Source: Bacteroidota bacterium (GTDB lineage: Bacteria > Bacteroidota > Bacteroidia > JABDFU01). From it: a stretch of 53,723 nucleotides of DNA. The translations under genes and the position numbers were made by a program. The notes beneath the pieces were generated by a model that was given only the letters and a program-made list of their open reading frames with translations, was not told the origin of the DNA and made no database searches. Within the stretch, counting starts at the first letter, position 1; the number at the start of each line of letters is the position of its first letter. Where the stretch lies: assembly GCA_013286805.1 (NCBI GenBank), contig JABDEY010000006.1, forward strand, positions 1-53,723, in the 5' to 3' direction. This document shows positions 45,032 through 53,618 of the stretch, one piece after another.

Positions 45032-45368
45032 TCATCTCTTATGGGATACTTTTCGGTATATTTTGAGTGTTAGTCTTTTGGTCAAGCATTAGGATTGAAA
45101 ACAGCTCTAAAACTGTAAACCAAACTGTAAACCAGAAAATCAGGATTTAGTATTTTTCTCTGTAACTACCTGATTTTAAAAGTGATCCCGAGGCGACCTT
45201 CCTTTTTGCATTCATTTACACTCATTTACTCCAACCTGCTGTAAAATCAGCACTTCTAAAGATTTCTGAATTCTTTTTGATGCATATAAAAGCATCGAAA
45301 AGCATAACAACCTGTACCAAAATCAGTACCACTTTCCTGAATTAACTTTACATAAATAATATAATGAC
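45032..45368. other. Gene-free region upstream of the integrase gene
   Basis: No convincing gene in 337 bases. It contains a 12-base tandem duplication (AACTGTAAACCA twice, 45111-45134), a small hairpin (GATGC/GCATC near 45279-45297), and a direct GTACC pair near 45315-45330. Such features can be arm sites for a tyrosine recombinase, but no matching copy was identified on the other side of the gene. Confidence 0.4.
45111..45134. repeat. 12-base tandem duplication upstream of the integrase
   Basis: AACTGTAAACCA occurs twice in immediate succession (45111-45122, 45123-45134). Its position about 235 bases before the recombinase gene suits an arm-type binding site, which is only an inference. 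Confidence 0.8.
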
Positions 45369-46604
45369 ATGGCTACAATTACCGCACTATTAAAGAAGAA
45401 CAAGGAAAACAAGAAGGGGCTTTACCCAATTTACCTACGAGTTGCAAAGGGAGAAAAGACAAGTTTTATTTCAACCGGAGTAAAAATTAAAGAATCCGAT
45501 TGGGATAGGGAGCAAAATAAAGTTAAGAGGACTGCGGATAACGCATCGAGAATTAATGCAGCAATCTCCAAAAAGGTTGCTGATTTGGAAAACAAATCAT
45601 TGGAATTGGAATTAAAAAACAGGACTGTATCCTCTAAAGAAATCAAAAACAATATTGCCGGAGCCACTGACAATAAGACTGATTTTTTTGTTTATGCCGG
45701 TACTTGGACAAAGAAGATGGAAGACGAAAAGAGGTTCGGAATGCTCAAAAGAGTTAAAAGTGTTATTGAGAAGCTGAAAGAGTACCACAAGAACCAACCA
45801 TTAAAGCTTTCAGAAATTAACCTTAATTTTTTAACGGGCTTCCAAACCTACATGACAACCGTTTCAAAAAACAGAATAAATACTATTCATGCAAACTTTA
45901 GGATAATACGAAAGATCATGAATGATGCAATAAGGGAGGACTTGATAGGAGTGGAGTGTAACCCCTTTTTGAAGTTTAAGCTGAAACTGGAAAAGACTAC
46001 AAGGGACTTTTTAACCGAGGAAGAACTGAGTTTAATTGAAGAATTGGAGCTTGATGAAGACGAAATCATATATCATCACCGGAATGCATACGTTTTTTGC
46101 TGTTATGGTGGTGGAACACGAATTTCAGACCTCCTGATGCTCCGCTGGAATAATTTTGATGGAGAACGCATTAACTTTAAGATCAGGAAGACCGGGTCGC
46201 AATTGGTTGTTAAATTACCTCAGAAGGCCCTGCAAATACTGAAAGTGTATAAAGATTTAGCAAATAAGACCTACGAAGGCAATATTCCATCTAATGCTTT
46301 TATATTCCAATTGATCCGGATTAATCCAGATGAAACCAGTGAGAAGATCATTTTTAACGCAATATCAGCAGCTTCTGCATATATGAACAAAAACCTAAAG
46401 GTAATTGCCGATACCGCTGAAATAGACAAAAATATATCCTTTCATACCAGCCGTCATACATTCGCCACCAGGTCATTGAAAAAAGGCATGCGGATTGAGC
46501 ATTTGTCGAAAATTTTATCGCACCATTCAATTTTAGAAACGCAGACCTATGCGAAGATTATGAACAGTGACTTGGAACAGGCGATGCAAATATTTGATTT
46601 ATAA
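45369..46604 (+). CDS. Tyrosine recombinase (phage-type integrase)
   Basis: 411 residues in the layout of Bacteroidota integrases: an arm-binding N-terminal domain (about 1-90), an SAM-like core-binding domain (about 100-200), and a catalytic domain with R251 (GGGTRISDL), H359 and R362 in HTSRHTFATR, H385 (in SHHS) and the nucleophile Y394 in QTYAKIM. All key residues are present, so it could be active. No other mobility genes lie beside it, and the transfer operon is 28 kb away. It may be a lone remnant of an integrated element or a small integrated unit. Confidence 0.9.
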   Translation: MATITALLKKNKENKKGLYPIYLRVAKGEKTSFISTGVKIKESDWDREQNKVKRTADNASRINAAISKKVADLENKSLELELKNRTVSSKEIKNNIAGATDNKTDFFVYAGTWTKKMEDEKRFGMLKRVKSVIEKLKEYHKNQPLKLSEINLNFLTGFQTYMTTVSKNRINTIHANFRIIRKIMNDAIREDLIGVECNPFLKFKLKLEKTTRDFLTEEELSLIEELELDEDEIIYHHRNAYVFCCYGGGTRISDLLMLRWNNFDGERINFKIRKTGSQLVVKLPQKALQILKVYKDLANKTYEGNIPSNAFIFQLIRINPDETSEKIIFNAISAASAYMNKNLKVIADTAEIDKNISFHTSRHTFATRSLKKGMRIEHLSKILSHHSILETQTYAKIMNSDLEQAMQIFDL

Positions 46605-46627
46605 ATCCGGAGGCTGAACAGGAGTTT

Positions 46628-46713
46628 TGAAACCATTATAGAAAATATGAATTTCCATAAGTCAAGAAATTTCTATTATTTATTTCTCCTGAAACCATTA
46701 TATATCTTGACTT
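46628..46713. repeat. Interleaved direct and inverted repeats 3' of the integrase
   Basis: A 13-base direct repeat (TGAAACCATTATA at 46628-46640 and 46690-46702) is interleaved with a nine-base inverted repeat (AAGTCAAGA at 46659-46667 and TCTTGACTT at 46705-46713). They lie 24-110 bases after the recombinase stop, where an element end or attachment site would be expected. The assignment is not proven. Confidence 0.5.
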
Positions 46714-46859
46714 TGAGGACAAATTTGCATATATTCGTTACTATAAAGTGTAGTTATTTTACGGCTTTATGTTAGTATGGGAGTAATTATTTAAATTAGA
46801 AATTGAGAGATTTGAGTTAACGAAAGTACAATCAATCGGGCGAAAAATTAGCCCTCGAC

Positions 46860-47630
46860 ATGAGTAACAGTGGCTTTTCTCCTGATTTGTATAACGCATG
46901 TAATAAAAACAACTTAGGAGTCCCCAAAAATTGCAATGGTTATCAATTTGCTCACACGGGAGTTGGCTATGCCGGCTTTTATTGTGAAGCTGGAGCAGAA
47001 CAGAGAAAATACCTTGAAGTTAAACTGGATTCAACGTTAAAATCCGGAAAAAAATATTGTGTAGAATATTACGTAAGCCTTGCTGATACTGTGCAAGAAG
47101 CTTTTGGAGCTTTTGGAGTTTATTTTTCCAAAGACTCCGTTTTAAGTACAGATTATCATGCACTGCCTGTTATTCCGCAGGTTGTTATGCCGGATACAGA
47201 TTATATAACTGATAAAATTAACTGGACGTTAATAACTGGAACCTGTTTTGCCAATGGCGGAAAACAGTTTATTACCATAGGGAATTTCAATAATGATGCG
47301 AATACAAAGTTGGTTAAAGTTCCCGGTGGGAATGAGGATTATGTGACGGAATGCAGCAGCGGTCAAGGAATAAACGAGTTTACAAATAATCTTCAATTTA
47401 ATTTGTACCCGAACCCAGCGACAACCGAAGTAACAATAGAAACATCAATAGATAAGCCCTATTCAATACGAATTTTTAGCCTACTTGGGGAATTAATTTA
47501 CTCAAAAGAGCAGTTAGCGAGTGAAAAGGCAGATATAGAGTTGACCGGTCTTTCCAAAGGGGTTTATGTAGTGGAATTGATTGAAACGTCCTCTGGGCTG
47601 ATTGGCAGAAAAAAAATAATTGTTCAGTGA
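46860..47630 (+). pseudogene. T9SS type A protein lacking its N-terminus
   Basis: 256 residues that begin inside a domain common in Bacteroidota secreted proteins (SPDLYNACNKN, GYQFAHTGVGYAGFY, GKKYCVEYYVSLAD), with a complete type A sorting domain at the end (NLYPNPATTEVTIET ... GVYVVELIET). There is no signal peptide, and the frame upstream of the first ATG stays open only to a stop at 46818. The usual N-terminal leader and about 40 residues are missing. The integrase and its repeats end just upstream, which suggests loss by insertion or rearrangement. It may be a pseudogene, or may start from an unrecognised leader. Confidence 0.55.
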
Positions 47631-47674
47631 GACATCTATAAAACTACATTTAATAAAATATATTTATTTTGAAA

Positions 47675-48514
47675 ATGAATTCTCCAATTCAACGTGCTTT
47701 ATTCCTGAGCCTTTTATTATTGCCAATCCTTTCTGTAAGCGCTCAGGACAGTATCTCAGGAAAAGTAAAAATAGGAAGATGGTCTATTGGGCTCTTTACT
47801 TCTCCTGCCTATACATATAGAAAGTTGGTTTCAGATCAAAAAGATGTTGTGTCTAACCAATGGTCAGCAACTACACCAAATCAGGTTGTGGATTCTTTAA
47901 ATAAAATTGAAAAGGCTACTATTGATTTTACATTCGGAATAGATTTTTCCTACCAAATAACTGATCAAATACATTTCCTACTTGGGTTCAATTATTCACA
48001 GAAAGGCATTACATCTAATGGATATGCTGCCTATGATCCCGTTTGGGGAAGTGTATCCTTACTGAATTCAAACCAAAATGTTTTTTCATCTTTTAAGTTC
48101 CTCGAAATTCCTCTAAATGTCGAATATACATTTTGCCACCCTACAGAAAATTTTAACTGCTATGCTTTTGCTGGGCCAACATTTGCGATCAATTCGGAAT
48201 ACCATGAATATTCATCAAGAACATTGGTAGACTCGAGATTTGGGAGCCAAGTTTTTCCAGGATTCGTAGATGCCTACCGCCTTTTGTATATTGGTTACTC
48301 TCTTGGTGGTGGCATTTCTTATAAAATGAAACCGCACTTAGTATTTTTCTTTGAGCCGGTATTTAAGTATTATTTGTTTAGCTTTAATTCAGATAAAACT
48401 ATCAATGATGTTGGCAAATTGGGACTTATGCAACCCCAGGGATTCCGTTATTTTAACGTTTATGAAAAGCCATTTTCTATTGGTGGCAATTTTGGTTTCC
48501 GGGTTTTGTTTTAG
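47675..48514 (+). CDS. Outer-membrane beta-barrel protein (PorT-like)
   Basis: About 279 residues with a signal peptide (to SVSAQ) and a pattern of alternating strands ending in GGNFGFRVLF, typical of small outer-membrane barrels in Bacteroidota. A PorT/OmpW-like fold is likely. ATG 47675 is preferred to TTG 47669. The function is unknown. It follows the truncated T9SS gene by 44 bases and is followed by a fragmentary transposase-like stretch. Confidence 0.75.
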   Translation: MNSPIQRALFLSLLLLPILSVSAQDSISGKVKIGRWSIGLFTSPAYTYRKLVSDQKDVVSNQWSATTPNQVVDSLNKIEKATIDFTFGIDFSYQITDQIHFLLGFNYSQKGITSNGYAAYDPVWGSVSLLNSNQNVFSSFKFLEIPLNVEYTFCHPTENFNCYAFAGPTFAINSEYHEYSSRTLVDSRFGSQVFPGFVDAYRLLYIGYSLGGGISYKMKPHLVFFFEPVFKYYLFSFNSDKTINDVGKLGLMQPQGFRYFNVYEKPFSIGGNFGFRVLF

Positions 48515-48535
48515 AAAGAGGAGTTTCCACTCTGC

Positions 48536-48690
48536 CAAAGTCTGTATTTATTGTGGAGCTAAGGCAGTCTGGAGGTATGGTAGAAAGGCAAAGAGTGGTG
48601 GTAGAATGATTGCCAAGCCTGGATGAACTGACTGCCATATTACGGTAGATCATGGAACCGGCAGAAGGGCAGTACCGGGATTGGCCGATG
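48536..48690 (+). pseudogene. Transposase-like scrap with zinc-ribbon (InsA-type) start and a duplicated segment
   Basis: One frame here reads CIYCGAKAVWRYGRKAKSGG, the first half of a zinc ribbon like that of IS1-type InsA proteins (two cysteines, then V..YG). In another frame, from 48616, an SLDEL segment is followed by an internal stop. The part from 48616 to 48690 is about 86 percent identical to the reverse complement of 51638-51715. Stop codons and frame changes show it is broken. The family assignment is tentative. Confidence 0.55.
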
Positions 48691-48739
48691 GTGGGATAAT
48701 ATTTTAACAGTTATTTAAAATGGTTTCAGCTTCGCTCAC

Positions 48740-49582
48740 ATGAAAGTGATAAAACAATTCTCCATTTTATTTTGTTTAGTGCTTTTTACAACTATTACTC
48801 TATCACAGAACTTTCTGCCACCTGATACAGCTAAGTTTTGGGTTTTTAACAAGAACACAGAGAAAGCAGACGTGTTGAAAATTATTTCTACATCCGAAAT
48901 AAATGGGATAAGGATTGATTCTTCACTTCAAATAGTATGGCATGACACAGTTCTGATTGCAGATTACCATAGGAATAATAGAAGGATAAAGTGTATTGAA
49001 TACTTTTATAATTCAAAAAAATTAAGAGCTAATTCCAGTGGAGATTCACTTGGTAATTATTTCAGACATACTTATTATGAGAGTGGAAAAACCAATAGTG
49101 TTTGCTATCGTACTAAAACGAAAAATGGATCAAGCGAATATGATACTGCATATTATGATACGGGAGAGTTGCAATGGGAGCTAAAAAGATGTTACGACTC
49201 TTCATCGGATATTTCTTGGTACAAAAATGGGCAAAAAAAGGAAGAGATAATAAACGGATCAATTGATCGAAGATGGTGTGAAAATGGCCAGAAGGTGTGG
49301 GACATGAAGCAAAACGCTGGCAAAATTAAATTTGTTAGCTTCTGGTGCAATGGAAACAAATGTGAAGAATGCACCTATATTGATATGGAATTTAATCATA
49401 CTGGAAAATATACTTTGTGGTATGAAAATGGATTTAAGCAGTGTGAAAAGTTTTATGAAGAGACTACGGATCGCTCTAAATGTAACATTCCTACAGGAGC
49501 ATGGATTTATTGGGACGAACAAGGGAAAATAGCCCAAAAAGAATATTATAAACATGGGAATATCCTTAAGTATAATGAATAA
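48740..49582 (+). CDS. Secreted YwqK/MORN-repeat-like protein
   Basis: 280 residues with a signal peptide (to TLSQ) and repeated tyrosine/tryptophan-glycine motifs (YYDTGELQWELK, WYKNGQKKEE, WCENGQKVWD, WYENGFKQCE, WDEQGKIAQKEYY) of the MORN-like type found in YwqK-family proteins. These repeats form open beta-sheets in related proteins. In databases the family is often labelled an antitoxin, but I see no toxin gene here and no reason to apply that name. The role is unknown. Confidence 0.8.
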   Translation: MKVIKQFSILFCLVLFTTITLSQNFLPPDTAKFWVFNKNTEKADVLKIISTSEINGIRIDSSLQIVWHDTVLIADYHRNNRRIKCIEYFYNSKKLRANSSGDSLGNYFRHTYYESGKTNSVCYRTKTKNGSSEYDTAYYDTGELQWELKRCYDSSSDISWYKNGQKKEEIINGSIDRRWCENGQKVWDMKQNAGKIKFVSFWCNGNKCEECTYIDMEFNHTGKYTLWYENGFKQCEKFYEETTDRSKCNIPTGAWIYWDEQGKIAQKEYYKHGNILKYNE

Positions 49583-50258
49583 ATTGTACCAAGTGATCAA
49601 ATTATTAAAGAATTTAAAAAGTATTGATGTGTGTTCCACTCAGACATGGGTTCCCTTTAAATCACCCCCGGCATTGAAATTGGGTTTGGTGTACCCGGTC
49701 TCTTTTATGAGCCTTGAATTTACCTATTAGGCAGTCCTGGGAAAGAATTCTTTTTATCGGGTGGAATATTAATCAGTTCCTGATGATTGCAGCTCCCTCT
49801 CCCTGCCTACGCTCAAATGCCTGCCCATCACTCATTACTGGTCACCCCTCAGTTAGCTGGATTGGGAGTGTACGCAGATCTGTTTACCCCCTTGATTAAG
49901 CCGGGTTAGCTGTACTTGGATATAAGGAGTTCAGCTTCAACTGTCCGTCACCAAATACACACGCCAAACTTCCAGTTTGTCATGGTATTCACCAGCCAGT
50001 CTCAGCTTCATCGAAAACCTATCCAGTCTTGCTTTCAGCAATCCTCCGGTTTTCATAATTGTTGCAGCCTGCGTATCGGCAAGCACTTCATGTCTTCCTG
50101 TCTTCTGTTTCAATGTATCCATATCGTGTTTGCAACAGGTTCGGCCCCGTCCTTTCAGGACTATCTGGCCTCATCTGCTTGCCTCTGCTCGCAAACGGCT
50201 GCTATGCAATAAGCTGGATTGAGTTGACAATGGGCTGTATTTGTTGTAATTTAACTGT
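49583..50258. other. GC-rich gene-free stretch of unknown nature
   Basis: About 680 bases with no convincing gene on either strand. Composition changes sharply: 49561-49620 has 11 G+C in 60, while 49801-49860 has 34 in 60. Minus-strand fragments are open only briefly (about 60 residues at 49937-50122) and are interrupted by several stops. The stretch could be a decayed mobile element or structured RNA, such as part of a group II intron. I could not identify an intron domain V or transposase. Confidence 0.4.
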
Positions 50259-51215
50259 ATGAACAGGTTTTTCCTTTCGGTTCTTATGATTTTGTGTTTG
50301 CTGGATTATCACAATTCAGTGGCACAGACCAATGTTTACCATCCTTTAATAAGATCGAATACATATTGGCAATGGCAGTTTAGTGAATATCCTGGTAGTA
50401 TGACAATATGCGTTGTTGATGCTGGGTACGAAGTGTTTTTTCAGGGGGATACCGTCTTTCAAGGATTGTCGTACAATATAGTTCGCGGTTATCCAATTGT
50501 TAGCCTACTGAACAATGGTACAGGCCCATACTGTCAACCATATGCCGTTAATAAAAACGTCAAAAGCTCAATACAAGCCTATATGAGGGAAGATACGGTT
50601 ACTAAAAGGGTATATATTTATAGACCTATGACTGCTGATAGTGTTAATTACAAAGGTGACCTGCTATATGACTTTAGCCTTAAAGCTGGCGATTCTTTAT
50701 TAATGTCAAGGTATCAAATGATAAGTGGTATTGGTACGGCATTGGTTGTTGATAGGGTACATGATACGATTCTGCAAAATGGAGCTTCGAGAAAAGTTTT
50801 TTATTTTGAAAAGGGTAATTCCCAATATTATGTTGAAAGCATTGGGAGCTTTCAAGGTCTTTATTCTGCTGTAGAACGGCCCTTTGAAGGCAATGAGTAT
50901 CTTGATTGTGTATCATCGGATAGCACACAACTTTGGGGTTCTTGTTTTTCTATTTTAACTTGTGTTCCAGAACTTGAAAGAAACAATACCTTTTCTCTCT
51001 TCCCCAATCCCGCACAGGACAGGATAACAGTTGAGCTATCAGCAGAAGGCAGATATGACCTGAGCATGAGCAACATTTTGGGTCAGGTAGTAAGCACATT
51101 GCAGTTTACAGGAACCAAGACAGAACTGGATGCATCCACGCTTCCCAAAGGGGTGTATTTCGTCCAGGTATCCAGTGATCAGTCTAAAACAGCAAAGAAG
51201 GTTGTAATTCAATAA
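50259..51215 (+). CDS. T9SS type A-sorted secreted protein
   Basis: 318 residues: signal peptide (to SVAQ), an unrecognised beta-rich core of about 210 residues, and a type A sorting domain of about 75 residues (TFSLFPNPAQDRITVELS ... GVYFVQVSSDQ). The core contains several aromatic and aspartate-rich turns. No catalytic motif is recognised. It follows the GC-rich stretch. Confidence 0.82.
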   Translation: MNRFFLSVLMILCLLDYHNSVAQTNVYHPLIRSNTYWQWQFSEYPGSMTICVVDAGYEVFFQGDTVFQGLSYNIVRGYPIVSLLNNGTGPYCQPYAVNKNVKSSIQAYMREDTVTKRVYIYRPMTADSVNYKGDLLYDFSLKAGDSLLMSRYQMISGIGTALVVDRVHDTILQNGASRKVFYFEKGNSQYYVESIGSFQGLYSAVERPFEGNEYLDCVSSDSTQLWGSCFSILTCVPELERNNTFSLFPNPAQDRITVELSAEGRYDLSMSNILGQVVSTLQFTGTKTELDASTLPKGVYFVQVSSDQSKTAKKVVIQ

Positions 51216-51232
51216 GTCTGTTGAATCAATAA

Positions 51233-51289
51233 ATGAGGCTGTGCGGTGTTTCTAAGAATACGGTGGTGAAGGTGAAAAAGTTGACGTAA
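51233..51289 (+). pseudogene. Helix-turn-helix-like transposase scrap
   Basis: A frame of 18 residues reads MRLCGVSKNTVVKVKKLT then stop. CGVSKNTV resembles the helix-turn-helix of transposases. It is too short to be a working gene and is probably a remnant, like the other scraps at 48536 and 51656. Confidence 0.35.
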
Positions 51290-51298
51290 TTTAGTGTC

Positions 51299-51430
51299 AT
51301 GAGATTTTATCTTTCAATTTTTACTTTTCTGACAATACAGTATTCTGTTGGACAAACTCAACATTTAAATTTTCTCAATGAGTGCTTGATACGATTTCTC
51401 ATTGGATATAATACATTGATAGCAAGATGA
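51299..51430 (+). pseudogene. Signal-peptide fragment of a truncated secreted protein
   Basis: An ATG at 51299 opens onto a signal-peptide-like sequence (MRFYLSIFTFL ... SVGQTQ), but the frame ends after 43 residues. From about 51365 the sequence is antisense to the small secreted protein below, so this appears to be the 5' scrap of a gene cut by rearrangement. Confidence 0.4.
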
Positions 51431-51595
51431 CATACCCAGTAAACACCCAATTGTGATGTTTTGGTATGTTACCTGAATTGAATCATTGCTTAGCAAAACA
51501 CTCTGGTAATCATTCAGCACAAGGCTATCCTTCTTTTGCCCCCATGCATTTGTTACAACAAAAATCAATAAAAGGATATACGAAAATCTTTTCAT
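51365..51595 (-). CDS. Small secreted protein, possibly truncated
   Basis: 76 residues from ATG 51595, with a signal peptide (MKRFSYILLLIFVVTNAWGQ) and a short mature part containing three cysteines (CLLGMSSCYQC). No family recognised. The frame also extends upstream to 51631, which is probably not used. It could be the 5' part of a larger gene lost to rearrangement, as its 3' end overlaps the fragment at 51299-51430. Confidence 0.45.
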   Translation of the reverse strand: MKRFSYILLLIFVVTNAWGQKKDSLVLNDYQSVLLSNDSIQVTYQNITIGCLLGMSSCYQCIISNEKSYQALIEKI

Positions 51596-51637
51596 TGCGA
51601 ATTGCGCTTTTAATATTTGCAGCATCTGCATCTACCC

Positions 51638-51715
51638 AACCATTGGCCAACCCCGTTATTGTCCTTCTGCCTGTTCCATGATCTCCTGTAATATGGCATT
51701 CAGTTCATCCAGGCT
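51638..51715 (-). repeat. Inverted imperfect copy of 48616-48690
   Basis: Read on the minus strand from 51715, this stretch matches 48616-48690 on the plus strand over about 75 bases with about ten differences and one indel. The two copies face each other across 3.0 kb. Confidence 0.85.
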
Positions 51716-51805
51716 AACCTTACCCATCCCAACTGAAAGAATCCGGCAATTACTCCACAACAATCTTTTAATAGTGTAGAAATTGATGCCGAAAGTATGG
51801 CACTT
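51656..51805 (-). pseudogene. 3' scrap of an unidentified mobile-element gene
   Basis: A minus-strand frame of 49 residues ends at TAA 51656-51658 with SLDELNAILQEIMEQAEGQ. The last part is the inverted, imperfect copy of the scrap at 48616-48690. The frame has a stop just upstream, so only a C-terminal piece remains. The family is unknown. Confidence 0.4.
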
Positions 51806-51822
51806 TTAGTATATTTAACATA

Positions 51823-53601
51823 ATGGAGGTAAATTTTAGCAACCATATCGTGAAAGCAAAGTTAATTATTATCACGTTTGCTTCATTAGTTAGTAGCGAA
51901 ATAAACGGTCAGACACCGACCATCATTTCATTCAGCCCTGATAGTGGTGCTGTTGGAACCTTGATAACAATCATTGGTGCAAATTTGGAAAAACCTACTG
52001 CTTTTACCGTAGGTGGAGTAAATGCAATTGTTGTTTCTGACACTTCTGCGTTAATATCCAATTACGGGGATACATTAGTAGGACTTATAATGCCCGGCTC
52101 TGGAACAGGTGTAGTATCTGTTACATCAGCCAAAGGAACGGGAAATGGAAGTGGTAGTTTTAAAGTTACGGCGACTTCTTATCCGAGCATACAGCAAGGA
52201 AGTAAATTGGTAGGTACAGGGGCTGTAGGAAAAGCATGGCAGGGCAGTTCTGTTTCCATTTCGGCAGATGGGAATACTGCAATTGTGGGAGGAGGAAATG
52301 ATAATAGCGGTACCGGAACTATTTGGGTCTATACTCGCTCTGGCGGAGTTTGGACTCAACAGGGAAATAAATTGGTGGGCTCAGGGGCTATTGGGTTAGC
52401 AAGGCAGGGGTTTGTTGCCATTTCAGCAGATGGGAATACTGCTATTGTGGGAGGAACTGGGGATAATAATGGGATTGGAGCGGCATGGATTTTTACACGT
52501 TCTGGAGGAATATGGACTCAACAGGGAAATAAATTGGTTGGCACCGGAGCTGTTGGACCAACATATGTAAGCCAGGGTAGTTCCGTTTCCATTTCAGCAG
52601 ATGGGAATACTGCGATTGTGGGTGGCAGTGGAGATAATAACCATACAGGAGCAACATGGGTATTTACCCGTTCTAATGGAGTTTGGTCTCAACAGGGAAA
52701 TAAATTAGTTGGTACAGGGTACAGTGAACTGGTATCTCAGGGTAATACTGTTGCCATTTCAGCAGATGGTAATACAGTAATAGTGGCAGGGGCTACTGAT
52801 AGTAATGGTGCAGGGCCAGCATGGATTTTTACACGTACTGATAGCATTTGGACGCAACAGGGTAATTATTTGGTCGGCACAGGGTCTACAGGATCGGCAA
52901 ATCAGCAGATATCCGTTTCTATTTCAGCGGATGGAAATACAGCAATCGTTGGGGGAACCACTGTTAATAGCGGACAAGGGGCCGCATGGATATTTACTCG
53001 CTCTGGAGGAGTTTGGTCTCAACAGGGAAATTGGCTCGTAGGACAAGGGGTTGTTAGTCAAGTAAGTCTTGGATCTTCTGTTTCTATTTCAGCGGATGGA
53101 AATACTGCAATTGTTGGAGGAGTTGGGGATAATAACAATACCGGAGCAGTATGGGTTTTTACACGCTTAGCTGGGGTATGGACTCAAGAGGGAAATAAAT
53201 TGGTCGGTACAGGGGCTATTGGTCAGGCATTTCAGGGAATGTCTGTTTCCCTTTCAGCAGATGGGAATACGGTTATCGTTGGTGGAGATGGTGATAATAG
53301 CTTAACAGGTGCATCATATATTTTCGCTTCTTCTATCACTACCGGAATTGACGAGGTAGTTACAATTAAAAATCAACTGGCCATTTTTCCAAATCCAAAT
53401 AATGGCAGGTTTACTATTCAATCAGCAAATGAAGGTGATTATTCAATTGTGAATACATTTGGAGAAATAATACAACGCTTAAAATTGCATGCTTCCAATA
53501 ATTACACCATGAATATTGAAAACTTAAGTAATGGCATTTATTTCTTTGTAGGATTTAATAACAATCAAATGTCAGAACAAAAGATGGTTGTAACGAAATA
53601 G
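51823..53601 (+). CDS. T9SS type A protein with IPT/TIG domain and seven propeller-like repeats
   Basis: 592 residues: N-terminal export signal (up to NGQTP, about residue 30), an IPT/TIG Ig-like domain at about 31-118 (FSPDSGAVGTLITIIGANL), seven repeats of about 55 residues from residue 126 (core SVSISADGNTAIVGG and FTRSGGVWTQQGNKLVG), and a type A sorting domain of about 75 residues (LAIFPNPNNGRFTIQSA ... GIYFFVGFNN). Seven blades would close a beta-propeller; the repeats resemble FG-GAP-like surface proteins. It is probably a surface adhesin or binding protein. Confidence 0.85.
   Translation: MEVNFSNHIVKAKLIIITFASLVSSEINGQTPTIISFSPDSGAVGTLITIIGANLEKPTAFTVGGVNAIVVSDTSALISNYGDTLVGLIMPGSGTGVVSVTSAKGTGNGSGSFKVTATSYPSIQQGSKLVGTGAVGKAWQGSSVSISADGNTAIVGGGNDNSGTGTIWVYTRSGGVWTQQGNKLVGSGAIGLARQGFVAISADGNTAIVGGTGDNNGIGAAWIFTRSGGIWTQQGNKLVGTGAVGPTYVSQGSSVSISADGNTAIVGGSGDNNHTGATWVFTRSNGVWSQQGNKLVGTGYSELVSQGNTVAISADGNTVIVAGATDSNGAGPAWIFTRTDSIWTQQGNYLVGTGSTGSANQQISVSISADGNTAIVGGTTVNSGQGAAWIFTRSGGVWSQQGNWLVGQGVVSQVSLGSSVSISADGNTAIVGGVGDNNNTGAVWVFTRLAGVWTQEGNKLVGTGAIGQAFQGMSVSLSADGNTVIVGGDGDNSLTGASYIFASSITTGIDEVVTIKNQLAIFPNPNNGRFTIQSANEGDYSIVNTFGEIIQRLKLHASNNYTMNIENLSNGIYFFVGFNNNQMSEQKMVVTK
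52198..53330 (+). repeat. Seven tandem coding repeats of about 165 bases
   Basis: Seven units coding for about 55 residues each, with conserved SADGNT and GNKLVG cores at both protein and DNA level. Unit lengths vary by one or two codons; the last ends in a divergent unit just before the sorting domain. Confidence 0.85.
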
Positions 53602-53618
53602 ACCACCTATTCTAGTGA

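Noticed and set aside
45180-45200. tRNA 3' end as integration site
   Set aside because: A short CCCGAGGCGACC-like stretch recalls tRNA ends, but no cloverleaf or TTCGA arm could be found.
48740-49582. Toxin-antitoxin module
   Set aside because: YwqK-like proteins are often labelled antitoxins, but this one is secreted and has no toxin-like neighbour.
49937-50122. 61-residue minus-strand frame in the GC-rich stretch
   Set aside because: No signal, no family resemblance, and stops in the flanking frames; more likely chance or remnant.
52198-53330. Non-coding tandem repeat
   Set aside because: The reading frame is continuous and the repeats code for conserved protein blades.
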